The translations under genes and the position numbers were made by a program. This document shows, piece by piece, positions 12,201 through 19,013 of a stretch of 23,495 bases of DNA. This DNA comes from Strongylocentrotus pallidus (taxonomy: Eukaryota; Echinodermata; Echinoidea; Camarodonta; Strongylocentrotidae): positions 38,243,302 to 38,266,796 of the forward strand of contig JARBES010000130.1 of NCBI GenBank assembly GCA_030265145.1, read 5' to 3'. Within the stretch, counting starts at the first letter, position 1. Each line of letters starts with the position of its first letter. The notes under the pieces were generated by a model. That model was not told the origin of the DNA. It ran no database searches and saw nothing but the letters and a program-made list of their open reading frames with translations.

Positions 12201-15200
12201 TTGTGAATCTCTCGTTTGCCCTCTTAAAAAATATACTTTTACCTGTGCATCATAGAATGTATACTGTCTATGCATAAATGGATAATGATTACATAACTTT
12301 CATGAACATTTATCCGGCATTCATCTCAATGGGTTTTGCAGCTTTTTACAAATGACTTTTTATCTGCACAGTGGCTTTTTGACATGTCTATAGCTCTTGG
12401 AGAATGGATATACAATTCAATTAATTTTTTCATTTCCATTTTCAATAAAAACAATACAAAGATATATACATTGATAAGCATTTGCAATATATAAGAAAAT
12501 GAAAATCGGGACCTANNNNNNNNNNNNNNNNNNNNNNNNNNNNNNNNNNNNNNNNNNNNNNNNNNNNNNNNNNNNNNNNNNNNNNNNNNNNNNNNNNNNN
12601 NNNNNNNNNNNNNNNCCACCCGTCCTTCATCTTCAACATGCGTCAGTCACGCACTGCCGACACCTCGGTCACCGTCTTAAATCAAATGCTGGATAATGCA
12701 TGCAAGGGTGTGGTCCCAACACTTAAGATGGTGAGATTTTTAACTTTGAACTTTGACACTTGTGTAAAGACACAAGTTTTGAGAATTATTTGTAGATTAA
12801 CATCAGGAAAGTATTTTCATTGTGTTGATTAGTGCCTTTGATCAGTTTTAAAAAAATTCCTATTACATGAAAGTATACTCAGCTCAGACTATGAGGTTGA
12901 TTATGACTCTATCAAGAAATCAATATTTGACTTTAAATTTAAATTCATGATTTAATTTCCTTACATTACAAAATGTGAGTGCAAAGATTACCTGACGATT
13001 GTATAAGAGAAGTACATCATGGTTAGAAAAAGTTTGATACACATATGTCACTTACAGTAAGAACTAAAAAATATAAAAATATATTCCTGTGGAGTGCATT
13101 GATGAATCTCTTTGTACCTTTGATAAAAGTATATCAATAACATGTTTACAAAAGGTGCATTCAATATTTGACTTTAACTTTAACTCTAGTAAGTGATTGT
13201 AATTTCTTGCAGATATAGATTAAAACATTTGAGCAATCTTCAAGTAAACTTATCGGCATGACTGCAACTCGAATCGTTTATGAGATGAGGATTAAATGAT
13301 AGATGATTAATGTCATACCTATAATTCCATGGAGTATGGAATATATTCATTATATAAATCTTTAAAAGTTGGCAATTTGTTAATTGATTGCAAGTGACTT
13401 GAAATATGTAGGTATAGTCTAGTATAGATATAGTAGTTTATTGCAATTTTGTGTAAAAGGATAAATAATAATATGAATACATATTACTCACTTATTATTA
13501 ACAGACAGAGTTTGACACACGTCTTGTATTTACATTTAATGTATGGTTATTAAAGTTCTAAATTAGTTTCACATTTCACATGTTAACTGATAACTTCTAC
13601 CAGCGGTGTTTGTATGGATATGTACAACTACATGCACTATCATATGTTTTTAACTTTCTGTAGCGACGAAGTGAAGTGCAAAGTGAAATGCAAAGTGGTC
13701 CGCAGATATATGAAAATATGCCCATTGTTATAAAGGTAACATGTATGGGTCAGTTTTTAACTTTTAAAGAACACCTGATACACGCTCAAATTCACAAAAG
13801 TTGATGATAATTTGGACAAATCATACATTTTCAGTTGCCATTCTACCCTTCATAAATCCAGATTGATCAAACGAAACAATATAATTAATTACTCATTTTA
13901 ATCGTTGAGATAAAGTGTGAGCTGCAATTTTGAAATCTACATTTAATAATGATAAAGATATAGGTCGCCAATTATTTAAAGAGCCTCTGGCCCTTTTTCG
14001 TATAACAAAGTAAGGATTGCTTGTTTTTGTGACAATGACAAGTCTTGATTATTAAAACCCTTGTTAAAACTTCCAACAAGAAGCTCTTAAATTTCCTTTC
14101 AAAAACATCTGGTGACTGATTTATATTCATGGCTTTTAAAGCATACCAACATTCCTCTTCCAATAGCAAACCTTCACAACTGTCTTTTTTTTCTTTGGAC
14201 AGAGTTTTTATTCCCCACCGTCAAAGAATTCATTAAAACGTTCATTTGTTATCTTTTTCACTTTTTCACTATCTTCTTTCGCATACAAATCCTTTTGATA
14301 TTTTTAAATATAGTGTAATATATTTTCCTTATATATTTTCCTGATGACTTGAACACAATCTATCTCTTGCCTTTTACCATTCCTCTTTTCTAACTGTCAA
14401 TTTTTTTTTGTTGACTTTCACCTTTTTCCATCCATTTATCAATTTCATTTTCTGATCAACACTTTCTGAAGATGCATTTTCCAGATATTCTATCTTCCGT
14501 TGCAATCAATAGCATATTTCACACTATATTCTATTGTTTTTATTTTACACAATTCCCACTGTATTTTTCAAATCTAAGCCACCATATTCCATCTTTGATT
14601 TACCTTCCTTCACTTTTATCACCAAGGAAACCACGTTGTGATTGCACTTTAATGTAGGCAGTACTTATATCTGTGGAGAACACAATGGGTACTTAATCAG
14701 CTGAAACTAACCATTAGTCTAGTTTTGAGTACATGTTTAGAGGGACTTGTCTCCATATAACTTTGTCTCCATGTAACTTGTTTTTTAACAGGATGAAATT
14801 TTCTACAAACATCAACTAAATTGTATTTTTGTTGAAAGCTCTTTAAATTGGGCTTTGGCAAGTTAACATAAGATATACAGAATGTGTCTAATTACGATTT
14901 CAAACACAGTTATAATCACCACTAACAAGTGTCACATCTTTTGGGTGTTTAAACCTTTTTACCCAGATATTCAATAATTTATAGAATTTGTCTTTCTCAA
15001 AACCATTGGTAGGTCATTCTGCACGTAGACCGTAAGTAATTCTATATCACTGGTCAAAAAAGTTTCCTGTAAAAAGACAATATGGCATCTTCAGATTTTT
15101 CAACCAACAAAACATCTTACTCCTTTTACTGAATCGTGAAATCAAAATTATTTTCAACTTCATGGTACAGTATGTTTCAAACAATGTAGTGTCATTTTCT

Positions 15201-17944
15201 GTAGATAGTTTCTCATTTCTTCTTCTTTGTTTTTTTCCTTTTGATTGTTTGTTTCTTCTCAACCTCGCTGTCACGCACGTCCAAAACAGTAACTTGTTCA
15301 TAGGTTTGTTACCACGGTTTCCTGCAATCCTGCGTTTGAACCGCTATGCTCTCTTGTCGATGATCTAGTTGCCATGGGAGCATTTTTCCCTCCGCCATCA
15401 CTCTCTGGCTTGTTGTTTCCCTTAGTAACATTCTTTGCAGCGTTGGCTACGAAGTCCATCAAACTCTTCTGTCGTGTCTGGTCGCGTGATTCAGCATTTT
15501 CTGGCTGAGACGATTCAGTGTTGTCATGTTCCTCATTGGAAGACGCTCAGAGATTGCATTGATCATGTTGAACCAGCACTTACTCTGAATGTGGCCGCAT
15601 TTTCTGCATAGCCTACATGTTGTAGACTGTGACCCTCTTTTAACATTGTTCACACTAAATAAGTGCACCAACACAGAAATAGTTTGCAGGGTTTAGCTCT
15701 ATTTATGAACACCACCAAGCAGTCGATGATGCTATTTATATATTTGTTGAACACATACCCTTGAAATCATTTTTTTTTAATCAAGTTGTTATTTCATTTT
15801 TGATAAAGGATTTGACGAGTCCATGCACAAGCAACAATGAAATCTCATGAATACCCACACAAATTTAAAATTTCTGCCCATAATATTTTTTGAATGAGAC
15901 ACACTGTCATTAGCCCAGCTGAGTTACAATATATATAACACATTGAACATGAATTTCACAATTTACAGCACAATTTATAGCGTCTGATAGAGATGAATTA
16001 AATGAGATAGGAATCTTTACACCCAAAATAAGATAGAAGATCAGGATTATAAATTTCTCACTGTTTACTCAGGCACTTTATCACATTATGTATTGGAATT
16101 AGATTGATAAATGATTTTGCAGCACTTGTATACGCTATTGGATAATACCACATGAAATGAATAGTTAGGGTTGTGTTTTAGTAGCCTAGATGGAAGAGGG
16201 AGTGCACAGGATAATTTGTAAATTGTTTATCTGTTTTCTCCAGAACAGTTAGTGTATTCATTCATGTTAAAGATGGGATTCTGTTTGATAAAGTTTGACT
16301 GGAGACTGTCATGAATTAAATGAATACCAGTGGTCAGGGATGCCAGTTAAAATTGATCAGAGGGCCTGAAAATCACCTAGAATGAGCTATTTTGTACACA
16401 AAAAAGCCTAAAGTATGGTCTGAAAATAACTTTTCAGGGCCTGAATTCAGGCTATTACCTGAAAACTGGCATCCCTTAGTAGTTCATTCTTTACATTTGC
16501 TCCACGCTTTTCTCACCAGTTACAACCCTCACATGAACAAACAACAAACAACACTGTGAAAGAAAATGAATTTCATGTTAAAAACAGTGCTGATCCTGAA
16601 TGAGGTGTTTTTATCAATATAAGGTGAAATATGTTTATAGCTAGTCATTCACATATTCTGACATTTGTAAAAGATATCTTACAGACCCTTTACCTGTATC
16701 TTTCCTTTTCAGAATTCATCCCCAAGTAGGCTTCTGTTCAACAAGGAGCTACCAGCCTACATCTCCCTCCTCACTACCTACTACGACAACATCCACAAGA
16801 CTCTACGTTTGGAGGAGGACGAACTGAAGGTAGAGTGCCAACGCATCGATGAGGTGAGTGTAGATAAGATGTGATTTTGTTGTAAGCATGTGTGGGCGTA
16901 TATGTGTGTGTATGTTTCATCAATCAAGATCAATTCATTTGTTCCAGATCTTAGTCCTGTGAAATATCAGCAATATTCACAAGCACAGAGAAATGTATTT
17001 GGAGTAAACTGATAAACTGAACGTAAACATTAATTAAGTTTTTTCTCTCCAGGAATTCACTGGATTGTTCAGCCGTTTGACCAGTCTCAAGCAGCTCTAT
17101 TCACGTATTCGTCCACATGAAACGATGGTAAGCAGAAAGCAAAATTCAAGATTTTCTTTCCAAATTACAAGTCTGTAAATGAGGAGCATACTTTTCTTAA
17201 GTTGTCAAATGCACCTTGGAAACAGCCCAGTAATAACTTTGAACTTCTTTATTTAATATGATGCATTTGTTCATCGTACAGGCAACATTTTGGTTTATAG
17301 ATTGATTTTATTTGGTAACATCTCCTTTGCGATGACAAAAATAAATTTTGGATAGTAAATAAAAAGTTGTGTATTTAGGTGAACATAAATTCACCTAAAT
17401 AAGAAAATGTTCATTGATTTCAATTTGCTGTTAATTTTTGATTAAATTAATATTTTGGGATTTAATATTAGGAACTCAACATTGGAATAATCACAGATCC
17501 ACAGATATTACATACATGGAGAAGTCCTACTTTGTGCAGTTTAGAAAAATCACTGCCAGAGTGATGGAGGGGCTTCATGAACCTCTTGTTTGCCCTCTTG
17601 AAAAATATACTTTTACCTGTGTGTCATAGAATGTATACTGTCTATGCATAAATGGATAATGATGATATAACTTTCATGAACATTTATCCGGCATTCATCT
17701 CAATGGGTTTTGCAGCTTTTGACAAATGACTTTTTATCTGCACAGTGGCTTTTTGATGTGTCTAAATAGCTCTTGGAGAATGGATATGAGTGAAAACAAG
17801 TACCGGTAGCTAATATCATTTATTTTTGTCTCTCTCTCTTTTAAGCTTGTTGAAGCTCTCCAGGAAGATGAGATATGCAGTGCAGCTCACTTTGCCAGCA
17901 GTCTTGAGAGAGTAGGCAACACCTTAGATCAACATGAGGATTAG
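149..17944 (+). CDS. Plexin, C-terminal cytoplasmic part (partial gene, eight exons in the window)
   Basis: Plexins are single-pass semaphorin receptors; their cytoplasmic part is a split Ras/Rap-GAP domain interrupted by a Rho-GTPase-binding domain (family knowledge). Joining 149-242, 4710-4807, 5394-5537, 6450-6628, 7290-7437, 11336-11476, 11676-11750 and 17846-17944 keeps one frame with GT-AG borders and gives about 325 residues. In order these show the end of the Rho-binding domain (ISSGVPVSL), an acidic linker, EIYLQRLVSVK, FALRFLFNFFDEEA, LPLRFWATILAHPSFIFNM, SPSRLLFNKELPAY, and a tail ending LDQHED. These align by eye with the second GAP half of vertebrate plexins ([29 protein letters not shown]). 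The ectodomain, membrane segment and first GAP half lie upstream of the window. The sequence is divergent, so the A/B/C/D class is left open. Exons 5-7 also occur as a second copy after the N gap, which I read as the other haplotype. Confidence 0.93.
546..563. repeat. (ATGC)n microsatellite
   Basis: ATGCATGCATGCATGCAT, a self-complementary tetramer repeat in intron 1. Confidence 0.95.
1091..1317. mobile_element. Foldback/MITE-like element in plexin intron 1
   Basis: Left end AAAGATGTTGTATTGCC (to 1112) is mirrored by GGCAATACAACATCTT (1294-1309), each bordered by an A or T run. Within it, further CCGACC/GGTCGG words (near 1120, 1147 and 1262) could extend the fold. It is about 227 bases with no coding content. 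A target duplication is not clear because the flanks are homopolymer-like. Confidence 0.65.
1500..1684 (+). repeat. Two-copy tandem duplication, about 93-base unit
   Basis: 1500-1592 and 1593-1684 share CTCTCAGCGTACCT, ATTGAGCTT, ATGAAAATCTCACTTTTTAT and GTGCGCAGTCACATA in order, with small indels. It lies in intron 1 of plexin. Confidence 0.9.
2766..2784. repeat. A19 homopolymer
   Basis: Nineteen A in a row in intron 1. No retroposon body is recognisable directly upstream on either strand. Confidence 0.95.
4073..4096. repeat. AT-rich (GATATA)/(AT)n microsatellite
   Basis: Interrupted AT dinucleotides with GATAT units in intron 1. Confidence 0.85.
4710..4807 (+). CDS. Plexin exon 2 of window (linker before second GAP half)
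   Basis: The acceptor is catttcag at 4709 and the donor GTAAGTG begins at 4808. The exon starts in phase 1 and ends in phase 0. The codon spanning the junction reads AAT. The product is DASPLSARVTGHHEYFSHD followed by LEKGPKDVKYYHL. The final YYHL matches the WHLV segment just upstream of the second GAP half in plexins. GC content rises above the flanks, as expected of coding sequence. Confidence 0.85.
4808..5393 (+). other. Plexin intron 2 of window (no gene seen)
   Basis: 586 bases with a GGGGGCA...GTGCCC pair and the C-rich tract. Nothing coding is recognised on either strand. Confidence 0.85.
5083..5103. repeat. C-rich homopolymer tract
   Basis: Runs of C6 and C13 separated by single T bases, next to GGGGGCA and GTGCCC words in intron 2. 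It may be the low-complexity part of an unrecognised interspersed repeat. Confidence 0.9.
5394..5537 (+). CDS. Plexin exon 3 of window (acidic linker and EIYLQRL helix)
   Basis: The exon is 144 bases, phase 0 at both ends, with acceptor taataag (a weak pyrimidine tract) and donor GTAAGTC. It encodes VQSEDSEEQDEDRDEG, then a segment with two cysteines (FCGRMQRVLCFKG), then GRRKIREIYLQRLVSVK. The last part matches plexin [14 protein letters not shown]. The stretch between HLV and EIYL is longer and much more acidic than in vertebrate plexins A-D as I remember them. Confidence 0.93.
5538..6449 (+). other. Plexin intron 3 of window (no gene seen)
   Basis: 912 bases. It holds an imperfect inverted repeat near 5637-5685 (ATTCTGGAACGCCAA against TTGGGAACCAGAAT) and the retroposon tail at 6296-6378. 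Confidence 0.85.
6296..6378 (-). mobile_element. 3' tail of an L2/V-SINE-type retroposon
   Basis: On the minus strand the sequence reads TGTAAAGCGCTGTG, a short spacer, AGAGCGCTATAGAAATGA, then a TTGTA pentamer run. Paired GCGCT words followed by an AAATG segment and a short-unit tail are the 3' end format of L2-type LINEs and the SINEs that borrow it (established knowledge). Only the tail is present; no tRNA head or coding part is visible next to it. It lies just upstream of plexin exon 4. Confidence 0.6.
6450..6628 (+). CDS. Plexin exon 4 of window (second GAP half, N-terminal helices)
   Basis: The acceptor is ccttgacag and the donor GTGAGT. The exon is 179 bases, starting in phase 0 and leaving two bases. 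The product includes GFVNEALDAMF, then IPFALRFLFNFFDEEASRY, then TAATWKNN. This matches the plexin pattern FVDDLFETIF, LAIKYMFDFLDEQA and HTWKSN. The codon across the junction to exon 5 is ACC (Thr). Confidence 0.95.
6652..6867 (+). repeat. Three degenerate tandem units, about 77 bases each
   Basis: Units begin near 6652, 6731 and 6807 with TTGTAGG, followed by a variable GTGTTAC/AGTTC block, a CAGCT/CGGCT word and a TAATAGCAG-like word. The period is 76-79 bases. They are in intron 4 of plexin. Confidence 0.6.
6910..6925. repeat. (GT)n microsatellite
   Basis: A run of GT dinucleotides inside intron 4 of plexin, preceded by interrupted GT and AG words. Confidence 0.95.
7290..7437 (+). CDS. 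Plexin exon 5, copy 1 (LPLRFW motif)
   Basis: The acceptor is ccctgcag and the donor GTGAGA. The exon is 148 bases and ends in phase 0. It encodes LPLRFWATILAHPSFIFNM, then RQSRTADTSVTVLNQMLDN and ACKGVVPTLKM. LPLRFW with the following FIFNM is the plexin signature LPLRFWVN...FVFDI; its arginine belongs to the conserved GAP surface. The usual AQTFMDSC segment reads LNQMLDNAC here, so the domain is divergent. Bases 7323-7437 recur at 12616-12730 with three silent differences. Confidence 0.96.
7438..11335 (+). other. Plexin intron 5, copy 1 (hosts the LINE)
   Basis: A 3898-base intron. The LINE occupies roughly 8465-10345 on the minus strand. Its flanks (7438-8464 and 10346-11335) are AT-rich with no gene; a 12-base tandem (AAGTCAAGTGCA) lies at about 8370-8395. 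Confidence 0.8.
8465..10345 (-). mobile_element. Decayed LINE (L1/Tx1-like), copy 1, in plexin intron 5
   Basis: Read on the minus strand from high to low coordinates, the pieces are in normal LINE order. ORF1 C-terminal tail (10317-10057) begins MDFVANAAKNVAKG and ends in a Lys-rich run. Apurinic endonuclease remnants follow: FLQETFLTSDIEQLR, DGRVFAIQFSVEDKSYF, NVYAPT and LVSGDYNCVRNRRLDT. Then the linker (9130-8873) ends EADSCEGLLSEEEC. The start of reverse transcriptase has NNWRPISLSLLYVDFKIAAH and DQSGFMKGRMATENVRFVQD. Several stops and frameshifts interrupt it. The match ends at about SGVL, so the catalytic YADD part and the 3' end are missing, an unusual loss because LINEs normally lose the 5' end. 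Clade assignment from NWRPISL and QSGFMKGR is by memory. Confidence 0.85.
11336..11476 (+). CDS. Plexin exon 6, copy 1
   Basis: The acceptor is ccttttcag and the donor GTGAGTG. The exon is 141 bases, phase 0 at both ends. The product NSSPSRLLFNKELPAYISLL followed by TTYYDNIHKTLRLEEDELK matches plexin [27 protein letters not shown] in order and spacing. It joins exon 5 (TLKM) directly. The second copy at 16713-16853 has the same protein. Confidence 0.96.
11676..11750 (+). CDS. Plexin exon 7, copy 1
   Basis: This 75-base phase-0 exon lies between acceptor tctctccag and donor GTAAGTA. It encodes EEFTGLFSRLTSLKQLYSRI (the first Glu ends exon 6) and then RPHETM. It corresponds to the plexin stretch LHLSQFNSMSALHEIYSYI near the end of the GAP domain. 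The copy at 17053-17127 is identical in every base. Confidence 0.94.
12097..12255 (+). CDS. Possible alternative last exon of plexin, copy 1 (uncertain)
   Basis: A candidate acceptor (gggatttaatattag) is followed by an open frame in phase 0, the phase in which exon 7 ends. The 52 residues start ELDIGKKNRSTDLTNMEMSY, continue FMQFRIITARVMEELCESLV and end KKYTFTCAS before TAG. I do not recognise the family. If spliced, it would replace the usual C-terminal helix of plexin. Against this: the acceptor lacks a strong pyrimidine tract, copy 2 has a one-base net deletion near the start, and most differences between the copies change amino acids. It may instead be a decayed gene or transposon fragment; the minus strand is also open over part of it. 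Confidence 0.3.
   Translation, partial: ELDIGKKNRSTDLTNMEMSYFMQFRIITARVMEELCESLVCPLKKYTFTCAS
12411..12515. other. Unshared sequence at the edge of contig 1
   Basis: After ggatat the copy 1 sequence becomes AT-rich and no longer matches copy 2, up to the N run. Its word pattern (ATTCAA, ATTTTTTCATTTCC, AATACAA) resembles 3736-3800 loosely. It could be the border of an interspersed repeat that broke the assembly. Confidence 0.45.
12516..12615. other. Assembly gap of exactly 100 N
   Basis: One hundred consecutive N, a conventional placeholder for a gap of unknown size. The same plexin sequence is found on both sides, so the true gap may be zero or negative (overlapping contigs). Confidence 0.99.
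12616..12730 (+). CDS. Plexin exon 5, copy 2 (truncated by the assembly gap)
   Basis: The sequence starts immediately after the N run at the third base of an Ala codon and ends at donor GTGAGA. It repeats 7323-7437 and encodes the same residues HPSFIFNMRQSRTADTSV onward to TLKM. The three differences (Ser TCT/TCA, Ala GCT/GCC, Asn AAC/AAT) are silent. It has no acceptor, because its 5' part is lost in the gap. I read it as the other haplotype of exon 5, not an additional exon. Confidence 0.88.
13767..15650 (-). mobile_element. Decayed LINE (L1/Tx1-like), copy 2, in plexin intron 5
   Basis: This is the same insertion as 8465-10345. Copy 2 keeps an ORF1 zinc knuckle absent from copy 1: on the minus strand near 15620, CRLCRKCGHIQSKC fits C-x2-C-x4-H-x4-C. 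ORF1 tail, endonuclease and linker (MLLEEECWYALKAMNINQSP) follow. It lacks about 200 bases of endonuclease that copy 1 retains. Presence in both copies at the same site dates the insertion before the copies split. Confidence 0.85.
16335..16477. mobile_element. MITE-like insertion present only in copy 2
   Basis: The 143-base element has 14-base ends CAGGGATGCCAGTT and AACTGGCATCCCTT that pair over at least 12 bases. It is flanked by AGTGGT (16329-16334) and AGTAGT (16478-16483). Copy 1 has the single uninterrupted site CCAGTAGTTC (near 11106). This gives an empty-site comparison and a probable 6-base target duplication with one later change. The CAGGG end recalls hAT elements, but those usually give 8-base duplications, so the family is open. 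It has no coding capacity. Confidence 0.8.
16713..16853 (+). CDS. Plexin exon 6, copy 2
   Basis: This repeats 11336-11476 with one silent change (Asp GAT to GAC) and the same splice sites, encoding NSSPSRLLFNKELPAY onward. It lies on the contig that also carries the true last exon. A correct transcript would use either this exon or its first copy, not both. Confidence 0.9.
17053..17127 (+). CDS. Plexin exon 7, copy 2
   Basis: This is identical in all 75 bases to 11676-11750. The acceptor is tctctccag and the donor GTAAGC. It splices in phase 0 to the last exon at 17846. Confidence 0.9.
17128..17845 (+). other. Plexin intron 7, copy 2
   Basis: A 718-base intron joining exon 7 to the last exon; it contains the shifted candidate exon at 17472-17629. 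Its last 30 bases are rich in TCTC before ttttaag. Confidence 0.85.
17472..17629 (+). pseudogene. Copy 2 of the possible alternative last exon, frame-shifted
   Basis: This is the counterpart of 12097-12255 and one base shorter (158 against 159). In the phase supplied by exon 7 the frame closes early. In another frame the later part remains open (RSTDITYMEKSYFVQFRKIT and on to KYTFTCVS, TAG at 17627). About eleven codons differ from copy 1 in the shared part and only one difference is silent, which argues against strong protein constraint. Confidence 0.35.
17846..17944 (+). CDS. Plexin last exon (C-terminal tail and stop)
   Basis: The acceptor is tctcttttaag. The frame continues from exon 7 in phase 0 and reads LVEALQEDEICSAAHFASSL, then ERVGNTLDQHED, then TAG at 17942-17944. 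It matches the plexin end [23 protein letters not shown] in length and helical pattern. Only the contig right of the N gap carries it; copy 1 breaks off before reaching this exon. Confidence 0.92.
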   Translation, partial: LVEALQEDEICSAAHFASSLERVGNTLDQHED

Positions 17945-18463
17945 TTACCACCTCACTATAATGGTATATTAAACGTAGACCAAGTGTGCCAACATAGGAG
18001 AATTGCAATGCTGTTCAACATTACCACCCAAGGTGATGCTTCAAGTTGAGTGTCCAGAGGACAGTCGAACCTGCTTTCAAAGGCCATCTGTACTTATTAG
18101 AAACTTTAAGTGTTTTATATCCGAGAAAAATCATATATTATGTGTAACATATCTAAAAGCCACCTTTTTAGTACACAGATTTTGACTAGGTTATAATTCG
18201 CATAAATAGTTGATGTGATTGAGCTGATGAGCCCTTGTTTCTGGGGTGATGACCTGCTATCAATAACACCAACACCAATCTTCTGTACATGTATTTAATT
18301 CTCCATCTTCCAGAGTTTTACACCAGATGGAAGGAAAGATCAGATTTGTAGGAAGTCTTCTATCCAGTGATTTTTTTGTTGTTGATTGTGTCATGAAATA
18401 TTGCTTCTATGCAGATTTTACTTCATTTTATATCGTCAGAATTAATTTCTATGCAGTGTGAAG

Positions 18464-18469
18464 AATAAA
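18464..18469 (+). terminator. First AATAAA polyadenylation signal after the plexin stop
   Basis: AATAAA 520 bases after the TAG, followed within 30 bases by GTCATAGTGG. Two more AATAAA (19366, 20683) are equally possible, and in AT-rich DNA this hexamer is frequent by chance. Confidence 0.3.
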
Positions 18470-18581
18470 TGTCATAGTGGAACACCATTTTCTGGAACCT
18501 TAGATTAGAAATGTACTTAATTTGCATTTAGTTAGTTGAAATGAAATGTATCAACAATTTTTTAAACTGTTTAAGTGCCAA

Positions 18582-18607
18582 GTTTGCCCTCTTTTGACAG
18601 GGCAAAC
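18582..18607 (+). other. Perfect 9-bp hairpin in the probable plexin 3' UTR
   Basis: GTTTGCCCT, an 8-base loop, then AGGGCAAAC. The left arm with its context AGTGCCAAGTTTGCCCT recurs at 18671-18687 without the right arm. Confidence 0.55.
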
Positions 18608-18987
18608 GAAAAGAAATGTATCAAAATTATTTTTTTACTTAAGTGTTTCAATGCTATATTTTACTTTTATAGTGCCAAGTTTGCCCTTTTTCAGAAAGTT
18701 GATATAGACCACAACTTAATAAGTTCTGTAATGTTGCTTGGGAGGCATGTTGAGTTTGTTGATAAAATGAGTAATAACGTCTTCTGAAGGGTTGTATTTT
18801 TGTTGTGGGAGTGGGTGGTTAGAAGCACTTCAGACCAATAAGTGTAAAAATCTGAAATTGATATGGAACAAATTACTTCTATTTTAATGTTATGTGGTTG
18901 TTTGCATATTGACTTACTATGTTGTAGTAAGAAAGAAAAAAATGTAAAATTAATTTTTACAAATTGCTTCACCGCTGTTTACCTTAA

Positions 18988-19013
18988 TTTTTGTTTTTGT
19001 TTTTGTTTGTTTT
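18988..19013. repeat. (TTTTTG)n low-complexity tract
   Basis: Repeating T4-5 plus G units downstream of the plexin stop. Confidence 0.9.

Larger units (their letters stand above)
7323..12410. repeat. Copy 1 of a large duplicated block (probable haplotype A)
   Basis: This segment (end of plexin exon 5, intron 5 with LINE, exon 6, intron 6, exon 7, part of intron 7) recurs in the same order after the N gap. Exons match almost perfectly. Introns show scattered substitutions, a 200-base class indel within the LINE, a roughly 45-base indel at 9295-9330, and a MITE present only in copy 2. Similarity stops at ggatat near 12410. Confidence 0.9.
12731..16712 (+). other. Plexin intron 5, copy 2 (hosts LINE and MITE)
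   Basis: A 3982-base counterpart of 7438-11335, with the LINE at about 13767-15650 and the MITE at 16335-16477. No further gene is seen. Confidence 0.8.
12616..17793. repeat. Copy 2 of the duplicated block (probable haplotype B)
   Basis: This is the counterpart of 7323-12410, beginning at the first base after the gap. It continues without a break into the remainder of intron 7 and the last plexin exon, so this contig holds the complete 3' end. The start at the exact gap edge is typical of two overlapping alleles joined by a scaffolder. A real tandem duplication cannot be excluded from sequence alone. Confidence 0.88.

Noticed and set aside
12326-12696. Open frames running through the N gap
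   Set aside because: They exist only because N codons are not read as stops.
12616-17127. True tandem duplication of plexin exons 5-7 (alternative cassettes)
   Set aside because: The copy begins at the gap edge inside an exon without an acceptor, and joining exon 7 to this half exon would not give a plexin; two alleles explain it better.
18691-18972. 93-codon minus-strand frame
   Set aside because: Low-complexity Leu/Ile/Ser/Thr-rich translation with no recognisable motif; lies in the probable plexin 3' UTR.
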